Assembly (NCBI GenBank): GCA_947627145.1 | Contig: CANQUW010000030.1 | Span: 1-10,778, forward strand | Length of the DNA stretch: 10,778 nt | Direction of reading: 5' to 3' | Origin: an uncultured Bacilli bacterium | GTDB lineage: Bacteria > Bacillota_I > Bacilli_A > RF39 > UBA660 | In this document: one piece after another, positions 1 through 5,636 of the stretch | Numbering within the stretch: the stretch's first letter is position 1 | Layout: every line of letters starts with the position of its first letter | Translations under genes and position numbers: made by a program | Notes under the pieces: generated by a model | The model's database searches: none | What the model was told of the DNA's origin: nothing | Seen by the model: only the letters and a program-made list of their open reading frames with translations

Positions 1-267
1 CGGATACTTCTAATTGGTAAAAGAAGTTATACCAATAGAGGAGCATTAATATGTTATGGAGTAGCAGTCTACATATTTGCTCATATTGCGGTAAACCTGC
101 TTGGCCTTTTTGGACTAATGCCAATGACTGGAGTACCACTTCCATTTATGAGTTATGGAGGAAGTTTTACATGGTGTTTAATAATTGCTCTAACGTTTGT
201 TCAAGCTGTTAGTGTTGAGACAGGAGTTAGAAACCGCGTAAAATCAACAAAAAGAAAAAAAAGATGA
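1..267 (+). CDS. ftsW: SEDS-family FtsW/RodA-like glycosyltransferase, C-terminal part
   Basis: The open frame enters from the left edge and ends at TGA 265-267, leaving 88 residues. It carries the SEDS C-terminal signature: a hydrophobic helix, then GLFGLMPMTGVPLPFMSYGG, a last membrane helix and a basic tail (TKRKKR). This matches the end of FtsW, SpoVE and RodA proteins, which polymerise lipid II into glycan strands with a class B penicillin-binding protein in the cytoplasmic membrane. The PMTGVPLPFMSYGG stretch fits FtsW/SpoVE slightly better than RodA, but the missing N-terminal part prevents a firm choice. A terminator follows at 299-327, so this gene probably ends a separate transcription unit. 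The 3' end runs into a very A-rich stretch (about 268-297) with no other visible feature. Confidence 0.85.
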   Translation, partial: RILLIGKRSYTNRGALICYGVAVYIFAHIAVNLLGLFGLMPMTGVPLPFMSYGGSFTWCLIIALTFVQAVSVETGVRNRVKSTKRKKR

Positions 268-298
268 AAAAAATTTAAAAAAAATTAAAAAAATTTGC

Positions 299-327
299 AA
301 GAAAGTGACTTATACTTTCTTTTTTTC
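299..327 (+). terminator. Intrinsic terminator after the ftsW-like gene
   Basis: AAGAAAGT (299-306) pairs with ACTTTCTT (314-321) around a 7-nt loop and runs into a T tract to about 326. It separates the cell-wall gene from the competence operon. The only promoter candidate seen for comEA overlaps it and is weak: GTGACT 305-310 with TAGTAT 328-333, or a TATAAA at 331-336. Confidence 0.75.
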
Positions 328-354
328 TAGTATAAAATAAGTGGAGGTGGAAAA

Positions 355-1077
355 ATGACGTTTAAATATCGTTACAAAAAACAAATTATTTTAGGAAGCA
401 TTGTCCTTGTAACACTATTAGTAATAGGAGGCTTCATAGGAGTAAAATGCTTTCACAAAGAAGAGAATAAAAAGGAAACAACTAGTATGAAAATAGCGAA
501 GAAGAAAACAAACTCAAGTTTTGTAAAAGCAGATAGTACAAAAACAGACACAAAAGATAAAAGTATATTTGTAGATATCAAAGGAGAAGTAGCTGTACCA
601 GGTACTTATGAAATGAAAGAAACAGATAGAGTAAAAGATGTAATAGAAACTGCAGGAGGCCTAACACAAAAAGCTGACACATCGGTAATTAATCTAAGTA
701 AAAGGTTAACGGATGAAATGGTCATAATTATCTATAGTGCATATGAAGTCCAAAACTTTAAAGAGACAAAAGCAAAAGAACAAGCGGCATTTGACGCCTG
801 CAAATATTCTGATAGTTATGGTCTCGCAAACGATGCTTGTGTTGAAACAGGAGGAGAAACACAGATGGATGACTCTGTTACTACTGGTTCAGTTAATCTA
901 AATACTGCATCTAAAGAAGAACTAATGACTTTAACTGGAATAGGAGAAGCAAAAGCTGATGACATTATAACTTACAGAACTACAAATAATGGTTTCAAAA
1001 GTATAGAAGAGATAAAAAATGTAAAAGGTATAGGGGATTCGATTTTTGATAAAATTAAGGACCGTATTACTATATAA
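355..1077 (+). CDS. comEA: ComEA-type membrane-anchored DNA receptor for competence
   Basis: ComEA binds double-stranded DNA outside the membrane and passes it to the ComEC channel during natural transformation. The 240-residue product has a short basic N-terminus, one membrane helix (about 11-30), a Lys/Thr-rich linker (34-69), a SLBB domain (about 71-130, with the KGEVAVPGTYEM signature) and a C-terminal double helix-hairpin-helix domain (about 179-240). The HhH hairpins are TGIGEAKADDII (194-205) and KGIGDSIFDKI (224-234), the usual non-specific DNA-binding elements. A cysteine pair, C149 and C162, lies in the linker between SLBB and HhH on the predicted outer side and could form a disulfide. 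The ATG at 355 follows a strong SD, GGAGGTGG (343-350). The 3' end overlaps comEC by 32 nt, so the two are probably translationally coupled. Confidence 0.93.
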   Translation: MTFKYRYKKQIILGSIVLVTLLVIGGFIGVKCFHKEENKKETTSMKIAKKKTNSSFVKADSTKTDTKDKSIFVDIKGEVAVPGTYEMKETDRVKDVIETAGGLTQKADTSVINLSKRLTDEMVIIIYSAYEVQNFKETKAKEQAAFDACKYSDSYGLANDACVETGGETQMDDSVTTGSVNLNTASKEELMTLTGIGEAKADDIITYRTTNNGFKSIEEIKNVKGIGDSIFDKIKDRITI

Positions 1078-3136
1078 TTATCCATACATTATAATAATTT
1101 TACTAGTATCTCTAATATCTATATTTAGAGTAAACATGCAAAAAACAAGTAAGTATAATGATAAAAGCACTTCTTTTACAGGATATTTAGAAGAATATAA
1201 TATAGATGGAAATAAATTAACATTAACTGTTAAAAATAGTGAAAGAATAATAGGTAACTATTACATTAAAACAGAAAAAGAAAAAGTAAGCTTAGAAAAA
1301 AATCTAAAACTAGGTATTTTAATAAAATGTATAGGAGAGTTTAAGTTACCTGAAGAAAAAACTAATGACTTTGGATTTTCTTATAAAGATTATCTATATA
1401 GAGAAGATATATTTTATACAGTTAAAATAAAAGACTTTGAAGTAATAAATAATAATGAAAGCTTGTATTATAAAACAAAAAATAACATCTATAAAAATAT
1501 TAAAGGATTAAAATCCGAAAAATATCTTCGTACATTTTTACTTGGAGATAAATCTTTACTAGATAATAAAACAGAAGAAAGTTATCGTACATTAGGTATA
1601 TCTCATTTGTTTGCAATAAGTGGTATGCATATAACTTTCTTAAGTGGTCTAATACTATCTATTTTAAAAAAACTAAAAGTAGAAGAGAACAAAAGATATT
1701 ACATTACTATATCTTTTCTTCTTTTTTATCTACTTTTATTAGGATTTTCTCCATCAGTACTACGTGCAGTAATATTCTTTTTACTTTTTTCAATTAATAA
1801 TATTTATTATTTTTATATAAAACCTGTAAATATATTTATCTTAACTCTAGCAATATCACTTTTAATAAATCCATATTATATATATGATGTAGGATTCTTA
1901 TATTCATTTTCAATAAGTTTTTCTCTAATATTTTTTAGTAACCTTTTAAATAAACCAAAACACTATCTAACAAAACTACTTACAACCTCTCTAATATCTT
2001 TTTTAGTAAGTATACCTATAAGTCTTTATAACTTTCATAAAATAAATATCCTAAGTATTATATATAACTTATTTTATGTGCCTTTAATTACTATAGTAAT
2101 ATTCCCATTATCACTATTAACATTTATATTTAAACCTTTAGATAATATTTATATGTTTTTTATAAACATCTTAGAAAAAAGTACAACTTACTTGAAAGGA
2201 ATAGACATAGGTATATTGATATTTCCTAAATTAAATATTATCTATTATATTTTATTATTTATCTTTATCATAGTAATGCTCTATTATAAAAAAATATTTT
2301 TATATATTATTTTTATAATTACTATCGGAATAAATTATTTCTATATGGATATAACAAATCCCTGTTTTATGACAGTACTTGATGTAGGCCAAGGGGATAG
2401 TACTTTATTTTACTCAAATAAAAAATCTATGCTTGTAGACACAGGAGGCATCATGAGTTTTGATAAGTACAAATGGCAAGAAAAGGTAAATAAATCATCT
2501 ATTGTCAAAACAAGAACAATACCATATCTAGAAGCTTTAGGTATTAAAAAATTAGACTATTTAGTTTTAACACATGGAGATTATGATCATTTAGGAGAAG
2601 CACTCACATTACTTGAAAATTTTAAAGTAGATAATGTTTTAATAAATGAAGGAAATATGAACTATTTAGAAAGAGAAATAAATAAAAAACATAAAGTAAT
2701 ACAGTTTACAGAAGACTCTACATTTACTTTAGGAGACTTTTTCGTATACTCGTTAAATAAAGACCTGCAAGAAGAAAATGATAGTAGCCTAGTTTTAAAT
2801 ATAAAATATAAAGATACAAATATCTTAATGATGGGAGATGCTACTGTTAAAAGTGAAAAAGAAATATTAAAAACCTACAATCTTCCTAAAGTAGATATCA
2901 TAAAAATAGGACATCATGGAAGTAGGACTAGTTCAAGTAAAAGTTTTCTAAAAAAAATAAATCCTAGTTTAGCACTCATTTCAGCAGGTAAAGACAATAA
3001 ATTTAAACATCCTCATAAAGAAGTAACTAATAGACTAGATAAACTTTCTATTCCATATCTTGTAACAAGTAAAACAGGAAGTATAACAATCAATATGAAA
3101 ACCAAAGAAGTAAAAACAACAAGGAGTATAAAATGA
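1046..3136 (+). CDS. comEC: ComEC/Rec2 DNA uptake channel with metallo-beta-lactamase domain
   Basis: ComEC is the polytopic membrane channel that brings single-stranded DNA into the cytoplasm in transformation. The 696-residue product has the full architecture: an N-terminal membrane helix (about 11-29), a soluble OB-like domain (about 40-135), the competence multi-helix domain with the signature ISGMH (191-195), and a C-terminal metallo-beta-lactamase-like domain. That domain starts near LDVGQGDST (D446) and keeps the metal motif HGDYDH (H510, D512, D514, H515), MGDA (D598) and GHHGS (622-626), so hydrolase activity on the non-transported strand is plausible. The start is TTG at 1046, inside comEA, preceded by AGGGG (1032-1036); the next in-frame ATG is codon 31 and would remove the first membrane helix. 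The stop overlaps the next gene as ATGA. Full length, no visible damage. Confidence 0.93.
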   Translation: MIKLRTVLLYNYPYIIIILLVSLISIFRVNMQKTSKYNDKSTSFTGYLEEYNIDGNKLTLTVKNSERIIGNYYIKTEKEKVSLEKNLKLGILIKCIGEFKLPEEKTNDFGFSYKDYLYREDIFYTVKIKDFEVINNNESLYYKTKNNIYKNIKGLKSEKYLRTFLLGDKSLLDNKTEESYRTLGISHLFAISGMHITFLSGLILSILKKLKVEENKRYYITISFLLFYLLLLGFSPSVLRAVIFFLLFSINNIYYFYIKPVNIFILTLAISLLINPYYIYDVGFLYSFSISFSLIFFSNLLNKPKHYLTKLLTTSLISFLVSIPISLYNFHKINILSIIYNLFYVPLITIVIFPLSLLTFIFKPLDNIYMFFINILEKSTTYLKGIDIGILIFPKLNIIYYILLFIFIIVMLYYKKIFLYIIFIITIGINYFYMDITNPCFMTVLDVGQGDSTLFYSNKKSMLVDTGGIMSFDKYKWQEKVNKSSIVKTRTIPYLEALGIKKLDYLVLTHGDYDHLGEALTLLENFKVDNVLINEGNMNYLEREINKKHKVIQFTEDSTFTLGDFFVYSLNKDLQEENDSSLVLNIKYKDTNILMMGDATVKSEKEILKTYNLPKVDIIKIGHHGSRTSSSKSFLKKINPSLALISAGKDNKFKHPHKEVTNRLDKLSIPYLVTSKTGSITINMKTKEVKTTRSIK

Positions 3137-3660
3137 CAAATATTACAAAAGAAAAATTATATCTTTATGAAGATATAACAGAGAAAGCATTAAAAAATAA
3201 AGTTAAATATAAAGTTATAAAAAATGCAACATCAGTAGTTATAAATAATAGAAAATTTTATGTAAATAAAAGAAATAAAATTATTCATAAAAATAAAGAA
3301 GTTGAAATAGCTAATCTCTTAATAGAAACTTTAGGTGGAGTTTTAGAGTATTTACCTGAGATAAAAGAAATAGATAACATTAAATGTGCAGATTTCTTAT
3401 ATCAAAATGAAATGTGGGATTTAAAAGAATTAGGAAAACGAGTTACAAGTAAAACAAGGGCAGTAGATAATGTTTTAAAAAAGAGTAAAAGACAATCAAA
3501 TAACTTTATATTAGATATAACAAAATGTCCACTAAATAGAGATAATATAATATATCAAGTTAAGAGAATATATGATAAAAGACCTTGGATAAATAAAATA
3601 ATTATATTTGATAATAATAAGGTGTTAAAATTTTACAAAAGAAAAAATAAAAAAGGTTGA
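3133..3660 (+). CDS. CdiA-CT/phage-head-tail-like nuclease-domain protein coupled to comEC
   Basis: A 175-residue soluble, lysine-rich protein with no signal peptide or membrane helix. Residues about 56-170 resemble a toxin-type nuclease domain known from CdiA C-termini and from C-termini of phage or conjugative-element head proteins. The pattern seen is ETLGG (65-69), EYLPEI (72-77), ADFL (86-89), WDLKEL (95-100), a basic helix with KRQS (119-122), and two beta-like strands, NFILDI and KIIIFDNNKVLKFYKR. D87 with D96-L-K98 fits a PD-(D/E)XK-type metal nuclease core; a BECR-type RNase fold is an alternative. The ATG overlaps the comEC stop (ATGA), with SD AAGGAG (3121-3126), so expression is tied to comEC. 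I see no immunity gene beside it. It may process incoming DNA, cut RNA, or be a tamed toxin. The family assignment comes from pattern recall and is moderate; the coding call is firm. Confidence 0.6.
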   Translation: MTNITKEKLYLYEDITEKALKNKVKYKVIKNATSVVINNRKFYVNKRNKIIHKNKEVEIANLLIETLGGVLEYLPEIKEIDNIKCADFLYQNEMWDLKELGKRVTSKTRAVDNVLKKSKRQSNNFILDITKCPLNRDNIIYQVKRIYDKRPWINKIIIFDNNKVLKFYKRKNKKG

Positions 3661-3689
3661 TACCCCCTCCCAGCGGAATGGGACCAACC
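3642..3689 (-). terminator. Leftward intrinsic terminator overlapping the nuclease-like gene's 3' end
   Basis: Read on the minus strand, GGTTG (3689-3685) and TCCCA (3683-3679) fold back on TGGGA (3672-3668) and CAACC (3659-3655) with loop TTCCGC. The hairpin is followed by six T, one A and six T (3654-3642). An 8-nt bulge on one side makes the outer stem imperfect. On the plus strand no T tract follows, so this is not a terminator for the comEA-comEC operon. Confidence 0.6.
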
Positions 3690-3693
3690 TCAT
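3642..3693 (-). ncRNA. Candidate small leftward RNA of about 50 nt
   Basis: A good leftward promoter (3728-3700) predicts a start near 3693, and the terminator ends at about 3642. The transcript would be roughly 52 nt and mostly hairpin. Its 3' part is antisense to the last 19 bases of the nuclease-like gene. The first bases of the predicted RNA are ATG, opening a 22-codon frame (3693 to 3625, starting MRLVPFRWEGVST) whose stop lies beyond the terminator. I therefore favour a non-coding or regulatory RNA, but a leaderless small peptide is possible. I do not recognise the RNA family. Confidence 0.45.
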
Positions 3694-3699
3694 GAATAC

Positions 3700-3728
3700 A
3701 TAATACAATAAAATAAATAAAAAGTCAA
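3700..3728 (-). promoter_or_regulatory. Leftward sigma-A-type promoter
   Basis: On the minus strand, TTGACT (3728-3723) and TATTAT (3705-3700) are separated by exactly 17 bp. Each hexamer matches the consensus at five of six positions. The start would fall near 3693. Its -35 element lies 7 bp from the -35 of the rightward promoter, giving a compact back-to-back arrangement. Confidence 0.6.
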
Positions 3729-3735
3729 CAATTAT

Positions 3736-3750
3736 TTTACAAAATGTAAA
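3736..3750. promoter_or_regulatory. Operator-like inverted repeat on the -35 element
   Basis: TTTACA-AAA-TGTAAA is a perfect 6-bp dyad with a 3-bp centre that covers the rightward -35 box and begins 7 bp from the leftward -35. A dimeric repressor bound here could control both divergent promoters. No regulator gene is in the window, and in such AT-rich DNA a chance dyad is possible. Confidence 0.35.
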
Positions 3751-3764
3751 GAAAATAGTATAAT
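3736..3764 (+). promoter_or_regulatory. Rightward promoter of the ABC-F leader
   Basis: TTTACA (3736-3741), a 17-bp spacer and a perfect TATAAT (3759-3764) form a strong sigma-A-type promoter. The predicted start near 3771 coincides with the first base of the folded leader RNA, which supports the assignment. It gives the ABC-F gene its own transcript independent of the competence operon. Confidence 0.75.
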
Positions 3765-3769
3765 ATAAA

Positions 3770-3888
3770 TAGGAGAGGTGGAAAATTTCGATGCGTCCAC
3801 GTACCCTTTGGGTCAAAAGAGATGAGGGAGAAAGTCGTCGCCCTCCTCCTAACTTAAAATAAAAACAACAATTGATCAATGGAGGTGA
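3770..3888 (+). promoter_or_regulatory. Structured leader RNA of the ABC-F gene (candidate attenuator)
   Basis: The leader can fold as a closed multi-branch structure: TAGGAG (3770-3775) with CTCCTA (3846-3851), enclosing GTGGA/TCCAC (3778-3782/3796-3800), ACCC/GGGT (3803-3806/3810-3813) and GAGGG/CCCTC (3824-3828/3841-3845). The last two 3' strands abut directly. The pyrimidine run 3841-3850 can alternatively pair through CCTCC (3845-3849) with GGAGG (3881-3885) of the ABC-F SD. The two pairings exclude each other, as in attenuators. A 10-bp palindrome ATTGATCAAT (3871-3880) sits right before the SD. The segment is clearly richer in G and C than its surroundings. It matches no riboswitch class I recognise. 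Confidence 0.5.
3791..3862 (+). CDS. Putative 23-residue leader peptide with a triple-proline motif
   Basis: ATG 3791 opens a 23-codon frame ending TAA 3862. The peptide begins MRPRTLW and ends RRPPPNLK. Upstream, GGAGAGGTGG (3772-3781) is an SD-like sequence 9 nt from the ATG. Three consecutive proline codons (CCT, 3842-3850) lie near its end; such stretches are known to stall ribosomes. The same bases are the 3' strands of two leader stems and a potential anti-SD. Known antibiotic-induced ABC-F genes such as vmlR are controlled by short upstream ORFs, which makes a leader-peptide role plausible. An overlapping 11-codon frame (3822-3857, MREKVVALLLT) also exists but lacks a convincing SD. 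Expression is unproven. Confidence 0.5.
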   Translation: MRPRTLWVKRDEGESRRPPPNLK

Positions 3889-3892
3889 CATC

Positions 3893-5542
3893 ATGTTAAT
3901 ATTATCAGTTAATAACCTAGGAATAAATTTTGGATATAATAAATTATTTGAAAATGTTTCTTTTTCATTGAACGAAAAAGAATCTATTTCGATAGTTGGA
4001 CCCAACGGTTGTGGTAAATCAACATTACTTAAAATAATATTAGGAATAGAAAAACCTACTACCGGACAAGTTAGTATTAAGAAAAATGCCAAAGTTGGAT
4101 ATTTAAATCAAGTTGGATCTAGTATAAAAGACGATAGGATTGTTTATGAAATTTTAAAAAGTTCAATGGAAGATTTAATAAAAATGGAGCAAAGATTACT
4201 AACTTTACAAAAACAGTTAGAAAGTAAAACTAATAGTGATGATTATGATAAAATAGTAGAAAAATATTGTAATTTATCTGAAGAGTTTTCATCAGCAGGT
4301 GGCTATGATATGGATATAAATATAAAAGCTATAACGAAAGGCTTACATATGGATGAAAATTTATTGAAGAAAAATTACAATGACTTAAGTGGAGGAGAAA
4401 AAACTTTAGTACAATTAGCTAAAATTTTATTAAAAAAACCAGATTTACTTTTATTAGATGAACCGACTAATCACTTAGACATAGATAGAATAGAGTGGCT
4501 AGAAGAATATATAAAATCTTTTAAAGGCGCAATTGTTATAGTTTCTCATGATAGATATTTTCTAGATAAAATGTCTAATAAAATCTTAGATTTAGATAAT
4601 GGCCTTGGTAAAGTATATAATAACAATTACTCTGGATATTTAGAAGAAAAAGAAAGAGATTTTCTACGTCAAATGTCTGATTATAAAGAACAACAAAACT
4701 TAATAAAAAAATTAGAGGCTGAAAGAAAATATTTTGCAGAAAGAGGAATGGCTACTAATAGTTCAACATTAACAAGTAGGGCACATGCCTTACAAACTAG
4801 AATAGAAAAAATAAAAAAAGCATCAATTGCTAAACCTAAGGAAAGAAAAAAACTAAATGTAGAATTTGATGAACAAAGAAAGTCAAGTAAAGTAGTAATT
4901 GAAGTAAAAGACTTATATGTTAGTACTAATGATGAAGTAAATATAATAGATAATATAAGTATAAAAATTACTGCTAGAAAACATATTGCTTTAATAGGAA
5001 AAAATGGAAGTGGTAAATCCACTTTATTAAAGTCAATTATAAGAAAAGATAATAACTTAAAAGTTAATGGAGATATAGTAATAGGTCCAAGTGTAAAGAT
5101 TGGATACTTACCTCAAATAATTGAATTCGAAAATGATAAACAAACATTATTAGAATATTTTAAAAATAAAGCTTCCGTTAGTGAACAAAAAGCAAGACAG
5201 ATTCTTGCGAGCTTTGAGTTTTATAAAGAAGATGTAAATAAAAGATTAAATATGTTATCTGGCGGGGAAAAAATGAAAATAAAACTAGCGGAATTATTAC
5301 AAAAAGAAATCAATACGCTTATATTTGATGAACCGACTAATCATATCGATATACCTACAAAAGAAGTTTTAGAGTCTGCAATAGAAAAATTTGACGGTAC
5401 ATTATTATTTGTAAGTCACGATAGATATTTTATAAATAAATTTGCAGATGAAATTATTGAATTTGAAAATGGTAAAATTAACACTTATATTGGTAATTAC
5501 GATGATTATATAAAAACAAAAAATAAAATACGTAATATATAA
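3893..5542 (+). CDS. ABC-F family ATPase acting on the ribosome
   Basis: ABC-F proteins have two ATPase domains and no membrane part; they bind the ribosomal E site and rescue stalled or antibiotic-blocked ribosomes. The 549-residue product has domain 1 with Walker A GPNGCGKS (36-43), LSGGE (165-169), DEPTNHLD (from D189) and switch H219. A charged helical linker (about 249-325) follows, then domain 2 with GKNGSGKS (369-376), LSGGE (455-459), DEPTNHID (from D479) and H509. Both catalytic glutamates are replaced by the ABC-F-typical pattern EPTNH. The linker is the part that reaches the peptidyl-transferase centre. There is no C-terminal coiled coil, so it is not a Uup/YfmR type; the subfamily (housekeeping or antibiotic resistance) is unresolved. 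Start: ATG 3893 after SD GGAGGTGA (3881-3888). A TTG at 3872 lies upstream of that SD and is unlikely. Confidence 0.92.
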   Translation: MLILSVNNLGINFGYNKLFENVSFSLNEKESISIVGPNGCGKSTLLKIILGIEKPTTGQVSIKKNAKVGYLNQVGSSIKDDRIVYEILKSSMEDLIKMEQRLLTLQKQLESKTNSDDYDKIVEKYCNLSEEFSSAGGYDMDINIKAITKGLHMDENLLKKNYNDLSGGEKTLVQLAKILLKKPDLLLLDEPTNHLDIDRIEWLEEYIKSFKGAIVIVSHDRYFLDKMSNKILDLDNGLGKVYNNNYSGYLEEKERDFLRQMSDYKEQQNLIKKLEAERKYFAERGMATNSSTLTSRAHALQTRIEKIKKASIAKPKERKKLNVEFDEQRKSSKVVIEVKDLYVSTNDEVNIIDNISIKITARKHIALIGKNGSGKSTLLKSIIRKDNNLKVNGDIVIGPSVKIGYLPQIIEFENDKQTLLEYFKNKASVSEQKARQILASFEFYKEDVNKRLNMLSGGEKMKIKLAELLQKEINTLIFDEPTNHIDIPTKEVLESAIEKFDGTLLFVSHDRYFINKFADEIIEFENGKINTYIGNYDDYIKTKNKIRNI

Positions 5543-5553
5543 AAAAAACATAG

Positions 5554-5584
5554 GCAAAAAGTGTAAAACTTCTTGCTTTTTTTT
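5554..5584 (+). terminator. Intrinsic terminator of the ABC-F gene
   Basis: GCAAAAAGT (5554-5562) pairs with ACTTCTTGC (5568-5576) with one A-C mismatch, followed by eight T (5577-5584). It lies 11 bp after the ABC-F stop. Confidence 0.8.
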
Positions 5585-5601
5585 ATAATATAAAATATAT
5601 T
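5573..5601 (+). promoter_or_regulatory. Candidate promoter of dnaI nested in the terminator
   Basis: TTGCTT (5573-5578), in the 3' arm and T tract of the terminator, is 17 bp from TATATT (5596-5601). The -35 matches only four of six consensus positions, so this is tentative. It mirrors the arrangement before the M23 gene. Confidence 0.4.
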
Positions 5602-5636
5602 AATAGTAGATACTTATATAAAAGTGAGGTGTTAGT

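Noticed and set aside
268..297. A-rich tract as a regulatory element
   Set aside because: Simple low-complexity sequence before a terminator; nothing more specific can be supported.
3655..3689. Plus-strand terminator for the comEA-comEC operon
   Set aside because: The hairpin has no T tract on the plus strand; its T tract is on the minus strand.
3872..3892. Upstream TTG start for the ABC-F protein
   Set aside because: The extra residues would be encoded by the SD itself (GGAGGTGA); ATG 3893 sits at correct spacing from it and gives the normal ABC-F N-terminus.
3625..4092. Minus-strand 155-codon frame across the intergenic region and ABC-F start
   Set aside because: It runs antisense through the ABC-F Walker A region, spans both promoters and has no domain. 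Only its last 22 codons coincide with the candidate small RNA.
4681..5022. Minus-strand 113-codon frame
   Set aside because: Shadow of the ABC-F gene; hydrophobic low-complexity translation from AT-rich antisense codons.
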